DNA from: Geobacteraceae bacterium
GTDB lineage: Bacteria; Desulfobacterota; Desulfuromonadia; Geobacterales; Geobacteraceae
DNA: 64,000 nt
Direction of reading: 5' to 3'
Assembly (NCBI GenBank): GCA_009773645.1
Contig: WSYB01000007.1
Span: 62,001 to 126,000, forward strand
This document shows, one piece after another, positions 1 to 8,492 of the stretch. The notes beneath the pieces are model-generated. The model was not told where the DNA came from and ran no database searches. It saw only the letters and a list, made by a program, of their open reading frames with translations. Numbering within the stretch: the stretch's first letter is position 1; each line of letters opens with the position of its first letter. Position numbers and translations under genes: made by a program.

Positions 1-1001
1 AAATATTCCATTCTGTTTACAAAATGAACAAAATCTTTGATAAAAATTGCAATTGCCATGCTAAATACGAATATTGGAAGAAGATAGAATAATCGCATAC
101 GCGCCAGATTGTTGGCACCTTCAGCATTTTTCTCTTCAACGGCCTTGACCATGTATGGTACAAATGAAAGCTTAAGGGCATTGTGTAAGGCTAGCACTAG
201 ATTTGTAAACTTGAGGCATATTGAGTATATTCCCAATACATTCAATGTAGCAAACTGTTGCAAAAGAAAACGATCCGTTATTGATGTCACACCAGCTATC
301 ATACTTGCTGGAATGTTATGCAAAGAAAATTTGATGGCGCTGTGCAAACCTTCAAGTTTAAAACATGGTACGGCAAACCTCAACATCACAATACTACCAA
401 TACCGCCGGTAATTGCTGCACCGATAATGTTGGAGATGAAATACCCTTGGACTCCCTTAGCAAGAAACAGAACAAAATAAATATTCAATGACAACTGTAT
501 AGCAAAACAGGCAATGCTATATACAAAATAAAGACGCGGCTGATGTGCTATCCTGATGGTTGCGTATGGTATCACGCTGAAGTTGTTCAGAATTGTGGCA
601 ATCAAACCCAACAGAATATATGGGTAAAAATCAACTGCTGGAAACAGATAGTTACTTACTAGAGAAAGAACAAGAATTGCTAACATACCAATTAAAACAG
701 AGCTGGTCAAACTTAACATCCATAACGAGCCTACACGCTGCTTGCGTAGTTCCTCAGGCCATTCGTAATAGAATCTTGTAATTGCAAGATCTAAAGACAG
801 CCCAACGAAGAACGCTAAAAAAGAAGCAATAATTTCAGAGACAGAAAGAATGCCATAATCTGATACCGAAAGTTTCTTCCAGAAAAGTGGCACAATCAGA
901 AAGCTGCCCAATTGCGTTATAAACGTTGACAGAGTATAAATATAGGCCGATTTGGCTTCTTTAAGAAGATGAAACTTGAATTTTATGGACCTACCATTCA
1001 T
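1..1001 (-). CDS. wzx: Wzx-type polysaccharide flippase, C-terminus missing (runs off window)
   Basis: The minus strand is open from an ATG at 999-1001 to the window edge (333 codons, no stop). The translation is hydrophobic and has the layout of MOP-superfamily O-antigen/teichoic-acid flippases: a short basic N-terminus, several long hydrophobic stretches and the early phrase SYxxxxxxFxxQLGSFLIVPLFWKKLS-like region typical of the family (seen here as TQLGSFLIVPLFW). It would flip lipid-linked repeat units across the inner membrane. It is the last visible gene of the legionaminic acid operon, about 150 bp after hisH2, and is clearly AT-richer than the genes after 14 kb. Its exact substrate cannot be read from sequence. 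Confidence 0.8.
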   Translation of the reverse strand, partial: MNGRSIKFKFHLLKEAKSAYIYTLSTFITQLGSFLIVPLFWKKLSVSDYGILSVSEIIASFLAFFVGLSLDLAITRFYYEWPEELRKQRVGSLWMLSLTSSVLIGMLAILVLSLVSNYLFPAVDFYPYILLGLIATILNNFSVIPYATIRIAHQPRLYFVYSIACFAIQLSLNIYFVLFLAKGVQGYFISNIIGAAITGGIGSIVMLRFAVPCFKLEGLHSAIKFSLHNIPASMIAGVTSITDRFLLQQFATLNVLGIYSICLKFTNLVLALHNALKLSFVPYMVKAVEEKNAEGANNLARMRLFYLLPIFVFSMAIAIFIKDFVHFVNRMEY

Positions 1002-1153
1002 AAGTACATCTTCTATAAAATTTTCTATAATTTTTACATAGATTTATCAAACAAAGTACAAAATAGGGCAAATTGCGGGCCATCGGAGTTGATAGGTATG
1101 CTGCCCTTTAGGCCGCTTTATTCACATCTCAGCGGAAGCCCCCGAATCCATAG

Positions 1154-1795
1154 CTACACTTTAGAAAGAAAGCTCTGGATGATCTGTAATCCTGCCTTGC
1201 CACTTTTCTCCGGGTGAAATTGGCAACCATACATATTGTTGTTTCTAATAGCTGCAGAAATCAGAGCTCCATTGTACAAACAGTCTGCCAGACGATGGTG
1301 CTGGTATTCTGGAACGGCTGAGAATGAATGCACGAAATAAAAAGGAGTCCTATCGAGAGTGTCATGCAGGATTGTGTTACCCCAGGAAGTACATTCAGGC
1401 GCAGTGATTTCATTCCAACCGATGTGAGGAATCTTGTGCGGAGTCCCGTCGCTACCAGTTGAAGGAATCGCAACAACCTTACCAGGAATAAGTCCTAATC
1501 CATCGTTTGCACCGAATTCCTCACTTTCGTCCAACATCATCTGCATTCCAAGACAAATGCCGAGAAACGGGCGCTCTTTATCTGCAAAGGCTTTTATCGA
1601 ATCAATAAGCCCACGTTCCGCGAGCCCGGCCATTCCGTCAGCAAATGCTCCAACTCCAGGTAATACAAGATAATCAGCTTCCTCGACCTTCCTGGGATCA
1701 TCAGTCAGTTCAATACTTGCGCCGCAATGCTCAAAGGCACGGGCAACGCTCATGAGGTTTCCGATACCGTAATCAATGACAGTTACTGTTGGCAT
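1154..1795 (-). CDS. hisH2: HisH-type glutamine amidotransferase for sugar amidation
   Basis: A 213-residue class I glutamine amidotransferase. The nucleophile elbow GICLGMQ puts the catalytic Cys at residue 81, and FHPEKS near the end supplies the His194/Glu196 pair. ATG at 1793-1795 is preferred over an upstream start because MPTVTVIDYGIGN is the normal HisH N-terminus. It overlaps hisF2 by 13 bp. Known families: HisH releases ammonia from glutamine into the HisF barrel. Here the neighbours are a WbpG-type N-acetyl sugar amidotransferase and legionaminic acid genes, not a histidine operon, so the ammonia is inferred to go to sugar amidination. Confidence 0.88.
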   Translation of the reverse strand: MPTVTVIDYGIGNLMSVARAFEHCGASIELTDDPRKVEEADYLVLPGVGAFADGMAGLAERGLIDSIKAFADKERPFLGICLGMQMMLDESEEFGANDGLGLIPGKVVAIPSTGSDGTPHKIPHIGWNEITAPECTSWGNTILHDTLDRTPFYFVHSFSAVPEYQHHRLADCLYNGALISAAIRNNNMYGCQFHPEKSGKAGLQIIQSFLSKV

Positions 1796-2562
1796 GGGAC
1801 CTCTTTTCTGACATGTATCCCACGTCGAAGGGCTTCGTTGCGAATATCCCACACGTTAAGTTTCTTGTAGTGTAGCGCTCCCGCAACCGCCACAGCATCG
1901 GCCTGACCGACTTTCACAACCTGCTCGAAATCATCAACTGTGCCAAGACCACCGCTGGCGATGACTGGAATCGGGACTAACCGCGAGACTGCCGACGTCA
2001 GTTCACAGTCAAAACCTCTGCCGGTCCCTTCCATGTCGACAGAGGTAAGGAGTATCTCCCCTGCACCGAGTTCGCACCCCCGCTGTGCCCATTCCAGCAC
2101 ATCGACCCCGGTCTTTTCCCTGCCGTTGTCATAATACACTTCCCACTTACCGGGTGCGGTCCGCTTAGCTTCAATTGAGAGAACCATGCACTGCGCTCCA
2201 AACTTCTGCGAAATTTCATGGACCAATTCGGGGCGCTTCACAGCCGCGGTATTCACCGCAACTTTATCAGCACCAACCCGTAAAATCTCTCGGGCATCAT
2301 CTACAGATCGAATACCACCACCGACCGTAATCGGAATGAATACATCCTGGGTCGTGCGTCGCACGATGCTCAGCAAACTGCTCCGCTCGTACAAGCTGGC
2401 GACGATGTCCAGGTAGATGATTTCGTCGATTCCCTGTTCGTAGTACTCTTTTGCAAACTGGTTCGGGTCACCGAGCTTGCGTAAACCTTCAAGATGGATG
2501 CCCTTGATCAGGTTCGGTCCTTTGATATCCAGTCTTGATATTATTCTGATATTGCTGGCCAT
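1783..2562 (-). CDS. hisF2: HisF-like ammonia-channel barrel partner of the sugar amidotransferase
   Basis: A 259-residue TIM barrel of the HisF family (ITVGGGI, GAGEILLTSVD and PVIASGGLG phosphate-site segments). The first catalytic Asp of HisF is kept (Asp12, in SRLDIKG), but the position of the second (Asp130 in Thermotoga HisF, in VAIDAKR) reads Glu131 in LSIEAKR. This fits the HisF variants paired with WbpG, which do not need to cyclise an imidazole. ATG at 2560-2562 is chosen over an upstream TTG because it aligns with family starts and avoids overlapping the amidotransferase gene. It sits between hisH2 and the amidotransferase, giving the trio known from Pseudomonas B-band O-antigen loci. 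Confidence 0.87.
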   Translation of the reverse strand: MASNIRIISRLDIKGPNLIKGIHLEGLRKLGDPNQFAKEYYEQGIDEIIYLDIVASLYERSSLLSIVRRTTQDVFIPITVGGGIRSVDDAREILRVGADKVAVNTAAVKRPELVHEISQKFGAQCMVLSIEAKRTAPGKWEVYYDNGREKTGVDVLEWAQRGCELGAGEILLTSVDMEGTGRGFDCELTSAVSRLVPIPVIASGGLGTVDDFEQVVKVGQADAVAVAGALHYKKLNVWDIRNEALRRGIHVRKEVPCQQ

Positions 2563-2569
2563 TTGCGAA

Positions 2570-3886
2570 TTATTCCCCAAAAACGGTATGTCTTAATTTC
2601 CAGGTACCATTCTCCTGTTTCCAAAGGTGCGGCGAACGGAACTGGTCTGCAAGGCTCATATAGTAATCTTTGTTCATTATCGGTTGCTCGAACATCTTGG
2701 ATGCAATCGGGAACTCTTTTTCAGGGATGCTCAGATATTTAAAAATTTCATCAGCAAACCGTTCAGGAAACTCGCCGTCGAATTTCTTGACCAGTGCAAC
2801 GCCCTCATCCCTGGTAATTTCATCGTTGCGGATTTCCTGGGAAGCGTCGTAGGTCGCACGGCCAATACCGAATTTAATGAACGTCGTGTGATAGTGAAAA
2901 TCGTCAATGCGATCGTCAATACTGTTGTATTTGCTGTAGGTGCCTGGCGTCCTTTCGGGCGATGCTTGGAACCCACCATTTTCGACCGCGTAGTAATAGC
3001 ACTCCTGCGGATGCCATTTCAGGTAATATCCAAGATAATGCACCTCAATCTTATTTTTTTCGATCATTTCAGGATCTGCAGGATAATATGGCTGAAGGTC
3101 ATTGTCATCTAGTCCGAAGTGATTCTTAAGATCGCTGACCGATGTACCCCCGAGGAATACCTTGCTTTTATCCTCTGCAGTGAAATATGACCAATCACGT
3201 TTTGCAGTGGAGGTATCAGCAATAGGATTACCGTATTCTGCCTCGTTTTCACCGTAGAAGATGAGCGGAGTCTTGTGCAGGATCGCCATCTTGGGAGCCA
3301 GGGACTTCTGCCCGAACATAAACGGTTGAAACGGATGGAACAGATTTTCGACCGCCAGTCGCGTCACCAGTCGATGGACTCTCCCATTGGGGGTGCAGAG
3401 AAAGTTGTCAAATCCCGCATGGATCCAGGCCTGAAAATTTTTCCAGCCCCATTCTGTATAGACATGCGGCGCCCACGTAACGGTCAGGGGATGCATTCCG
3501 TACTTGTACTTAAGTACATGAGCTTGGAAAAAACTGTCCTTCCCGCCGGAACCGGGCACTAGACAATCATATGAACCGTCCTTGCTGCGATGACGGTCAC
3601 ACAGTTCCTTTAATTCCCGTTCCCGTTCTTTCCAGTCAATGGTATTTTTTTTCTGTTCCGTTACCCTGCAAGCATCGCAAACGCCATGTTCATCAAGATT
3701 GATAGTCTGTTTTTTACTTGTCTTGGTATGCTCGTACTCAATCGCAGAATTCGGACGCTGGTTTGAAATAACACATTTTGTACAGAATTTAACCGCATTG
3801 GGAAGTCCGTACTTGGCTTCCAAAGAATCTTCCGCAACATTAAAATGGGCAATATCAACAGGAGGGGGAACCGGGTGCTTTTTCAC
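2570..3886 (-). CDS. WbpG/PseA-type N-acetyl sugar amidotransferase
   Basis: 438 residues with an N-terminal pair of CxxC motifs (C35/C38 and C70/C73, a probable zinc or cluster site) followed by a PP-loop ATP-pyrophosphatase signature GSGGKDS at 112-118. This is the layout of the N-acetyl sugar amidotransferase family (WbpG, PseA, LPS biosynthesis protein). The family activates an acetamido oxygen with ATP and replaces it with ammonia, giving an acetamidino group. The GTG start at 3884-3886 has a GGAGG six bases upstream and overlaps legF by 4 bp. In this operon the substrate is inferred to be a legionaminic acid intermediate, as in Campylobacter PtmG or Legionella O-antigen chemistry. Confidence 0.88.
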   Translation of the reverse strand: MKKHPVPPPVDIAHFNVAEDSLEAKYGLPNAVKFCTKCVISNQRPNSAIEYEHTKTSKKQTINLDEHGVCDACRVTEQKKNTIDWKERERELKELCDRHRSKDGSYDCLVPGSGGKDSFFQAHVLKYKYGMHPLTVTWAPHVYTEWGWKNFQAWIHAGFDNFLCTPNGRVHRLVTRLAVENLFHPFQPFMFGQKSLAPKMAILHKTPLIFYGENEAEYGNPIADTSTAKRDWSYFTAEDKSKVFLGGTSVSDLKNHFGLDDNDLQPYYPADPEMIEKNKIEVHYLGYYLKWHPQECYYYAVENGGFQASPERTPGTYSKYNSIDDRIDDFHYHTTFIKFGIGRATYDASQEIRNDEITRDEGVALVKKFDGEFPERFADEIFKYLSIPEKEFPIASKMFEQPIMNKDYYMSLADQFRSPHLWKQENGTWKLRHTVFGE

Positions 3887-4572
3887 TTCAAACCTCCATT
3901 TAAAATAAACGTTGAAATAGTTAAATCTGTTTCCGTATCGATATCGAGAGAGCGCGACTTGGGCATGATATAGGCGGTAGTCTCAAGGGTCATAAAGGTT
4001 TGTTCATTTCCCAGCCAATTACTTTCTGCAACATATATTGCGCCATTAAGGGCATACACAATTGGAATGTCTTGTCGGCAAGCGAAGTTTCCGTCAAGTA
4101 ACGGCACCAAATGCCCTGATCTATCCAATGAGTACATCCAGTAAGGACTTTTATCTGGCTCCACAACCGAGACGCATGCCTTGGCATTTCGTTGAATCAG
4201 GCTTGCGATAGCTCCATCAATGTCTTCAACAGTCCGCAAAGGTGAAGTCGGCTGTAATAAAACGACTAAATCATACGTAGGACTAAGTGCTGTCAGCATA
4301 TGGAGCACAGGCGCAATTCCTGGTGTATGATCCTGTGCCAGTTCGGGTGGACGTAGAAAAGGAACTTCACCTCCCCACTGCACAGCTATATCAGCAATTT
4401 CTTGATCATCCGTTGAAACAACCAGCCTGTCAATATATTGAGATTTTCTAGCTTCCTCGATTGTCCATGCGATTAAGGGCTTCCCAGCTACAATCCGAAT
4501 ATTCTTTCTGGGAACCCCTTTGGAACCTCCACGTGCAGGGATGATGGCAAGAATGGTTTTGTTTTCAATCAC
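3883..4572 (-). CDS. legF: CMP-N,N'-diacetyllegionaminic acid synthase (acylneuraminate cytidylyltransferase family)
   Basis: 229 residues opening with IIPARGGSKGVPRKN, the nucleotide-binding signature of NeuA/LegF cytidylyltransferases, and containing LQPTSPLRT and the LDIDTETDL end motif. It would activate the nine-carbon acid as CMP-sugar in the cytoplasm. Start is GTG at 4570-4572; both ends overlap neighbours by 4 bp, so translation is probably coupled. Legionaminic rather than neuraminic specificity is inferred from legB and legC in the same operon, not from residues in this protein. Confidence 0.87.
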   Translation of the reverse strand: MIENKTILAIIPARGGSKGVPRKNIRIVAGKPLIAWTIEEARKSQYIDRLVVSTDDQEIADIAVQWGGEVPFLRPPELAQDHTPGIAPVLHMLTALSPTYDLVVLLQPTSPLRTVEDIDGAIASLIQRNAKACVSVVEPDKSPYWMYSLDRSGHLVPLLDGNFACRQDIPIVYALNGAIYVAESNWLGNEQTFMTLETTAYIMPKSRSLDIDTETDLTISTFILNGGLK

Positions 4573-5618
4573 GAGAATACCTCTTCATAATCGCCGTTCG
4601 CGCGCTCAAAATCATCCAATTTACCAATATCAAGCCAATATTCATGGATTGGGAATACCGTGATTTCCATTTTTTGCTCGAGCATCTTCTCAAACAATGA
4701 AGGCATATCGAAGTATTCATTTCGTGGAACAAGTCGCAAAACGTCATGAGTGAATACATAAATTCCTGCACTGACAAAAAAACTATGAATAGGCTTTTCT
4801 TCTATCTCTATTAATTTTTCTCTGTCAATTTTTACTACACCATACGGAACCTGAAAATCATACTCACGTACACACATAGTTGCTGCAGATTTCTGGTCGC
4901 TGTGGAAATCCAGCAAGTGTTGGAAATTAACTTTTGTCAGCAGATCAGCATTCATTACAAGAATTGGGTGATCAGACGTTTCCTGTAGCAATCCAAGTGC
5001 TCCTGCGGTTCCTAATCGCTTATTCTCATGAACATAGCTTATTTCAACCCCCCAACGACTTCCATCTCCACAATGGTTCTGAACCATTTCTGCTTTATAG
5101 TTTATTGAAATGGCAAATCTGTGAAAGCCATATTCCTTGCAATTATCAATGATTGTTTCTAGAACCGCTTTGTTTCCAATCTTTAGAAGTGGCTTTGGGC
5201 ACTCTTTGGTAAGGGGGCCAAGCCGCGTCCCAAGGCCACCAGCCATAAGTACGACTAAATTGTCTCGTTTTGTTGTTTTAATAAGATCATCCCAGACTTC
5301 AAGGCCAATAACGCATCGGTCCTCGTCAAGTACGGGAATTTGACGTAATTGCCTATCCTTCATCAAGGCCAGTATACTGTCACGGCTCTCAACGATGCTG
5401 ACAACGGTAGGTTCTCGGAACATTATTGACTGCACGGGATCATTAAGTGATATCCCTTTTAAAATTGCTCTACGAACATCTCCATCGGTCAACGTACCCA
5501 TCAGTCGGTTATTCTCGTCTACCACTAATGCAATCTGCAGCGAGCTTGCATCTATGATTTCGATGGCTTTGAGAACAGGAATAGTTGGGTTGATCAGGAC
5601 TTCTTTCCAGCGATTCAC
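4569..5618 (-). CDS. CBS-domain sugar-1-phosphate guanylyltransferase, PtmE-like
   Basis: 349 residues: two CBS modules (about 1-60 and 65-118) fused to a nucleotidyltransferase domain beginning LMAGGLGTRLGPLT with CPKPLL at 126-144. The CBS-NTP_transferase order matches Campylobacter PtmE, which makes GDP-glucosamine from GlcN-1-P for the legionaminic acid pathway. The GTG start at 5616-5618 overlaps the acetyltransferase stop by 4 bp. GDP preference is inferred from context; alternatives are other sugar nucleotidyltransferases with CBS regulatory domains. Confidence 0.82.
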   Translation of the reverse strand: MNRWKEVLINPTIPVLKAIEIIDASSLQIALVVDENNRLMGTLTDGDVRRAILKGISLNDPVQSIMFREPTVVSIVESRDSILALMKDRQLRQIPVLDEDRCVIGLEVWDDLIKTTKRDNLVVLMAGGLGTRLGPLTKECPKPLLKIGNKAVLETIIDNCKEYGFHRFAISINYKAEMVQNHCGDGSRWGVEISYVHENKRLGTAGALGLLQETSDHPILVMNADLLTKVNFQHLLDFHSDQKSAATMCVREYDFQVPYGVVKIDREKLIEIEEKPIHSFFVSAGIYVFTHDVLRLVPRNEYFDMPSLFEKMLEQKMEITVFPIHEYWLDIGKLDDFERANGDYEEVFS

Positions 5619-6253
5619 TTTAACACCACCCTTGCTGGTATACCTTTTACAGTGGCCTTTCCCGCAACATCGAATACAACCACTGCACCCGCAGCAACAA
5701 GACTTTGCTCTCCAATTACGATCCCCTGGATCACCGTAGCACCGGTACCAATATGGCTACCTGTTCCGACCTTCACCCCTCCGGAAAGGGTCACGCCGGG
5801 AGCGATGTGGGTATGATCGCCGATGATGCAATCGTGATCCACCGAGGCACTGGTATTGATAATGGCATTGCAGCCGATGCGGCTTCCCGGCTGGATAACA
5901 ACGCCAGCCATGACCTGCGCTCCTTCACCCAACACCGTATCATCGGCAACAACCGACGAGGGATGGACAACCGTGGCAAAGTTATAGCCAATACCCTTGA
6001 ATTTTTCGAATATCAGCTGCCGTCTGACCGGAAGACCGACTGAGCCTAGGCCGTTGACGAGCATGATCTCTGAAGGCGGAAATTCGCCGACAACATCATC
6101 TCCGCCAAGCACCGGAACACCAAGGACCGTCGTTCCAGTCAATGCCGGATCGGAATCAACGACCCCGGCAATAACTTCAGATGTTGTCAGAAGGGCATCA
6201 ATCAACACTTTCGCATGGCCTCCAGCTCCCAAAACAAGAATCGGCATGCTCAT
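5615..6253 (-). CDS. NeuD/PglD-type sugar acetyltransferase (probable LegH role)
   Basis: 212 residues: an N-terminal Rossmann-like sugar-binding part (VLGAGGHAKVLIDAL) and a C-terminal left-handed beta-helix of hexapeptide repeats, with the catalytic-type segment NTSASVDHDCIIGDHTHIAPG. The family includes sialic acid O-acetyltransferase NeuD and the 4-amino-sugar N-acetyltransferases PglD and LegH. Because the operon otherwise lacks the N-acetyltransferase step between LegC and LegG, this gene is the best candidate for it. It overlaps both neighbours by 4 bp. Confidence 0.82.
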   Translation of the reverse strand: MSMPILVLGAGGHAKVLIDALLTTSEVIAGVVDSDPALTGTTVLGVPVLGGDDVVGEFPPSEIMLVNGLGSVGLPVRRQLIFEKFKGIGYNFATVVHPSSVVADDTVLGEGAQVMAGVVIQPGSRIGCNAIINTSASVDHDCIIGDHTHIAPGVTLSGGVKVGTGSHIGTGATVIQGIVIGEQSLVAAGAVVVFDVAGKATVKGIPARVVLK

Positions 6254-7329
6254 AGTTCGATCACCTCATCTGCGGAGAAATCCCGGATGGCCTTCCTGCC
6301 GAGAAGTTCCCAGTAATGCAGCGGCGAGACGCCGCCTCCCGGACGTTTGACTACCAGATTATCAGCGGTGAATGGCTCGCCGGCTCTTATGCTCCGTGCA
6401 GACACGATGCTCTTGCGGGCTACGGTCATGTTTTTCTCCTCCGAGGACGCCGGCATTTTCAGAGGGGACCCAAGCGCCTGCTCCACTTGGCGGATCGATC
6501 TCACCATCGCCTGCAGTTCATTCGGTTCGAGAGATGCTTTATGGTCAGGGCCGGGCAGATTGCGGTCCAGAGTAAAATGCTTCTCAATTACTACCGCACC
6601 ACGAGCTGCAGCGGCAATGGGTACGACGATCCCTTCTGTGTGATCAGAATAGCCGACCGGCAAGCCAAAGGCACTTTTCAAGGTATCCATCACTCTCAGA
6701 TTCACGTCTTCAATCGGGGCCGGATATTCAGTGGTGCAGTGCAGCAACGTAACTTTTTTTTGTAAGGCAGCCAGACCTTCAGCGGAACAATAGGCTGCAC
6801 GGAAGGTCTCTGTTGATGGGTTGCCCTTGCCGAGATAGCCAAAGGCCAACACACCGAGGGCATCTTCAATCTCACCAAGGGTTGACATGCCAGTTGAAAG
6901 GATGACCGGTTTCTCGGTCTGGGCAATCTTGAGCAGTAAGGGAGCATTGGTGATATCACCGGAGGAAACCTTGATGCATGGCAGATCAAAACGCCCCGCA
7001 AGTAGATCTACACTCTCAAGGTCAAAAGGTGTTGAAAGAAACTGAATACTACAAACTTTACATTGTTCGATCAGGGCTTCATGGGCATGTTCGTCCAGTT
7101 CCAGCTTGCGGATCATCTCGTGCTGGGATTCGTCGGCATCCGTTGTCTTGGTTTGATATTCTGCTTTGGGCGCCGAGCGGCTCACCAGCTTGTACGCTTT
7201 GAAGGTTTGGAACTTAACGGCATCGGCACCGGCTTCAGCGGCAACCTCCACTAACTTTTTTGCCATATCGAGGGAACCGTTGTGATTTACCCCTGCCTCG
7301 GCGATTATGTAAGTGTAATGTGCGTGCAT
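6250..7329 (-). CDS. legI: N,N'-diacetyllegionaminic acid synthase (NeuB family)
   Basis: 359 residues. The N-terminal barrel carries AEAGVNHNG, VKFQTFK and GYSDHTEG signatures of NeuB enzymes, which condense phosphoenolpyruvate with a 6-deoxy-diacetamido hexose to a nonulosonic acid. A C-terminal SAF antifreeze-like domain (IVSARSIRAGEPF onward, last ~60 residues) completes the family layout. ATG at 7327-7329 is preferred over an upstream TTG because MHAHYTYIIAEAG fits family starts. Legionaminic rather than sialic acid is inferred from the operon; pseudaminic acid synthase is less likely because the cognate pseB/pseC genes are absent. Confidence 0.87.
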   Translation of the reverse strand: MHAHYTYIIAEAGVNHNGSLDMAKKLVEVAAEAGADAVKFQTFKAYKLVSRSAPKAEYQTKTTDADESQHEMIRKLELDEHAHEALIEQCKVCSIQFLSTPFDLESVDLLAGRFDLPCIKVSSGDITNAPLLLKIAQTEKPVILSTGMSTLGEIEDALGVLAFGYLGKGNPSTETFRAAYCSAEGLAALQKKVTLLHCTTEYPAPIEDVNLRVMDTLKSAFGLPVGYSDHTEGIVVPIAAAARGAVVIEKHFTLDRNLPGPDHKASLEPNELQAMVRSIRQVEQALGSPLKMPASSEEKNMTVARKSIVSARSIRAGEPFTADNLVVKRPGGGVSPLHYWELLGRKAIRDFSADEVIEL

Positions 7330-7337
7330 CGCATTTC

Positions 7338-8492
7338 TCAAAGGTCGTAAAAACGTTTAATACTGCTAAGGTTTGCTTGCTTCAGGTGGCCCTTCATGTG
7401 TAAGGCAGACTCACCGTAACCATAGAGTGAAACATCCTGCTTGATTCCCTCCCGGAACGACTGAGAAAGAGCTTTATTGATTGCTGCTACAATGGATTCT
7501 GTTGTTTCCAGACAGTCAATGATCGAATTGGACTTAAGACGCCCCGACTGGCGGTCACCGATATTGACGGTTGGTGTATTGCAGACAGGCGCCTCAATGA
7601 TGCCGCTGGAGGAGTTTCCGATAACAGCATCAGCAAACTGTAGCGCGCTCAAGTAACGTAGCTGCCCCATGGAGGTAAATACGGCGACACGCCCTTTATT
7701 GTGATGCGCGTATTCATCGATCATCTGTCCTAGTATCCTGCCATCGGTGTCTGAGTTGGGCTTGGTAAAAACAATCTTTGCGTCAGGGAAATGACCCAGC
7801 GCATCTAGAAGGGCCTGCATGGCAACCTGAGGCGCTGTTGTGCCAAGAGTTGCGGGGTGATAAGTGACCAGAAAACAGGTAGTACCCAGTTCAAAGTTTA
7901 TGCTCTGTTCAAGCTGGGATTTATCCAGCAACTGCAAGCGTTTGATATTTTCAATGCCAAGCGCTCCAACATTAAAAACCGTATCCGGATGTTCACCCAG
8001 TTGAATGACTCGGGTGCGATACGGTTCGGCAGCCACAAAATGAAGATGGGACATTTTAGTAATGGCGTGGCGGATGCTTTCGTCAACAGCGCCTTCTGTT
8101 GTTTCTCCGCCATGGATATGGGCCACGGGAATCTTGGCAACTAGCGCAGCCTGGGCTGCTGCCAGAATCTCGTAACGGTCTCCCAAAACAACTAATATAT
8201 CCGGATTCAAATGTTCCAGTGCGTCGGCAAAGCCTATGACCCCGAGGCCGATTGATTTGGCAATCCCAACCGGGGTGTCGCTGGAAAGCAGCATCTCAAC
8301 CTTGGCATCAATGGTAAATCCATCTTCCTCAATAGTTCTGTAGGTGAGCCCGAACTCCGGTGAAAGATGCATACCGGTAGCGATTATCTGAAGCTGAAGA
8401 TCTGCATCAACCTGAATCTCCTTCATCAGCCAGTAGAGTAGCCCATATTCGGCCCTGGTGCCGGTGACAACGCAGATCTTACGCATTGGCAT
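7338..8492 (-). CDS. legG: Hydrolysing nucleotide-sugar 2-epimerase (NeuC/LegG family)
   Basis: 384 residues with the family N-terminus KICVVTGTRAEYGLL and the middle motifs HIHGGETTEGAVDES and IGNSSSGIIEAP of UDP-GlcNAc 2-epimerase enzymes that also release the nucleotide (NeuC, LegG). It should convert the GDP-linked diacetamido sugar to the free 2-epimer used by LegI. ATG at 8490-8492 is chosen because GGAAGG lies 8 bp upstream; ATG at 8486 is an alternative. It overlaps the end of legC by about 14 bp. Confidence 0.87.
   Translation of the reverse strand: MPMRKICVVTGTRAEYGLLYWLMKEIQVDADLQLQIIATGMHLSPEFGLTYRTIEEDGFTIDAKVEMLLSSDTPVGIAKSIGLGVIGFADALEHLNPDILVVLGDRYEILAAAQAALVAKIPVAHIHGGETTEGAVDESIRHAITKMSHLHFVAAEPYRTRVIQLGEHPDTVFNVGALGIENIKRLQLLDKSQLEQSINFELGTTCFLVTYHPATLGTTAPQVAMQALLDALGHFPDAKIVFTKPNSDTDGRILGQMIDEYAHHNKGRVAVFTSMGQLRYLSALQFADAVIGNSSSGIIEAPVCNTPTVNIGDRQSGRLKSNSIIDCLETTESIVAAINKALSQSFREGIKQDVSLYGYGESALHMKGHLKQANLSSIKRFYDL

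Noticed and set aside
109-480. Plus-strand ORF of 123 codons near the window start
   Set aside because: It lies antisense to the flippase gene, whose minus-strand frame is open throughout and has clear membrane-protein character.
1154-2562. Histidine biosynthesis genes
   Set aside because: HisF/HisH are present but no other his gene, and the neighbours are sugar-amidation and legionaminic genes; HisF also lacks a key Asp.
6250-8492. Sialic acid (NeuB/NeuC) pathway
   Set aside because: LegB and LegC homologs and the GDP-type nucleotidyltransferase in the same operon point to legionaminic acid.
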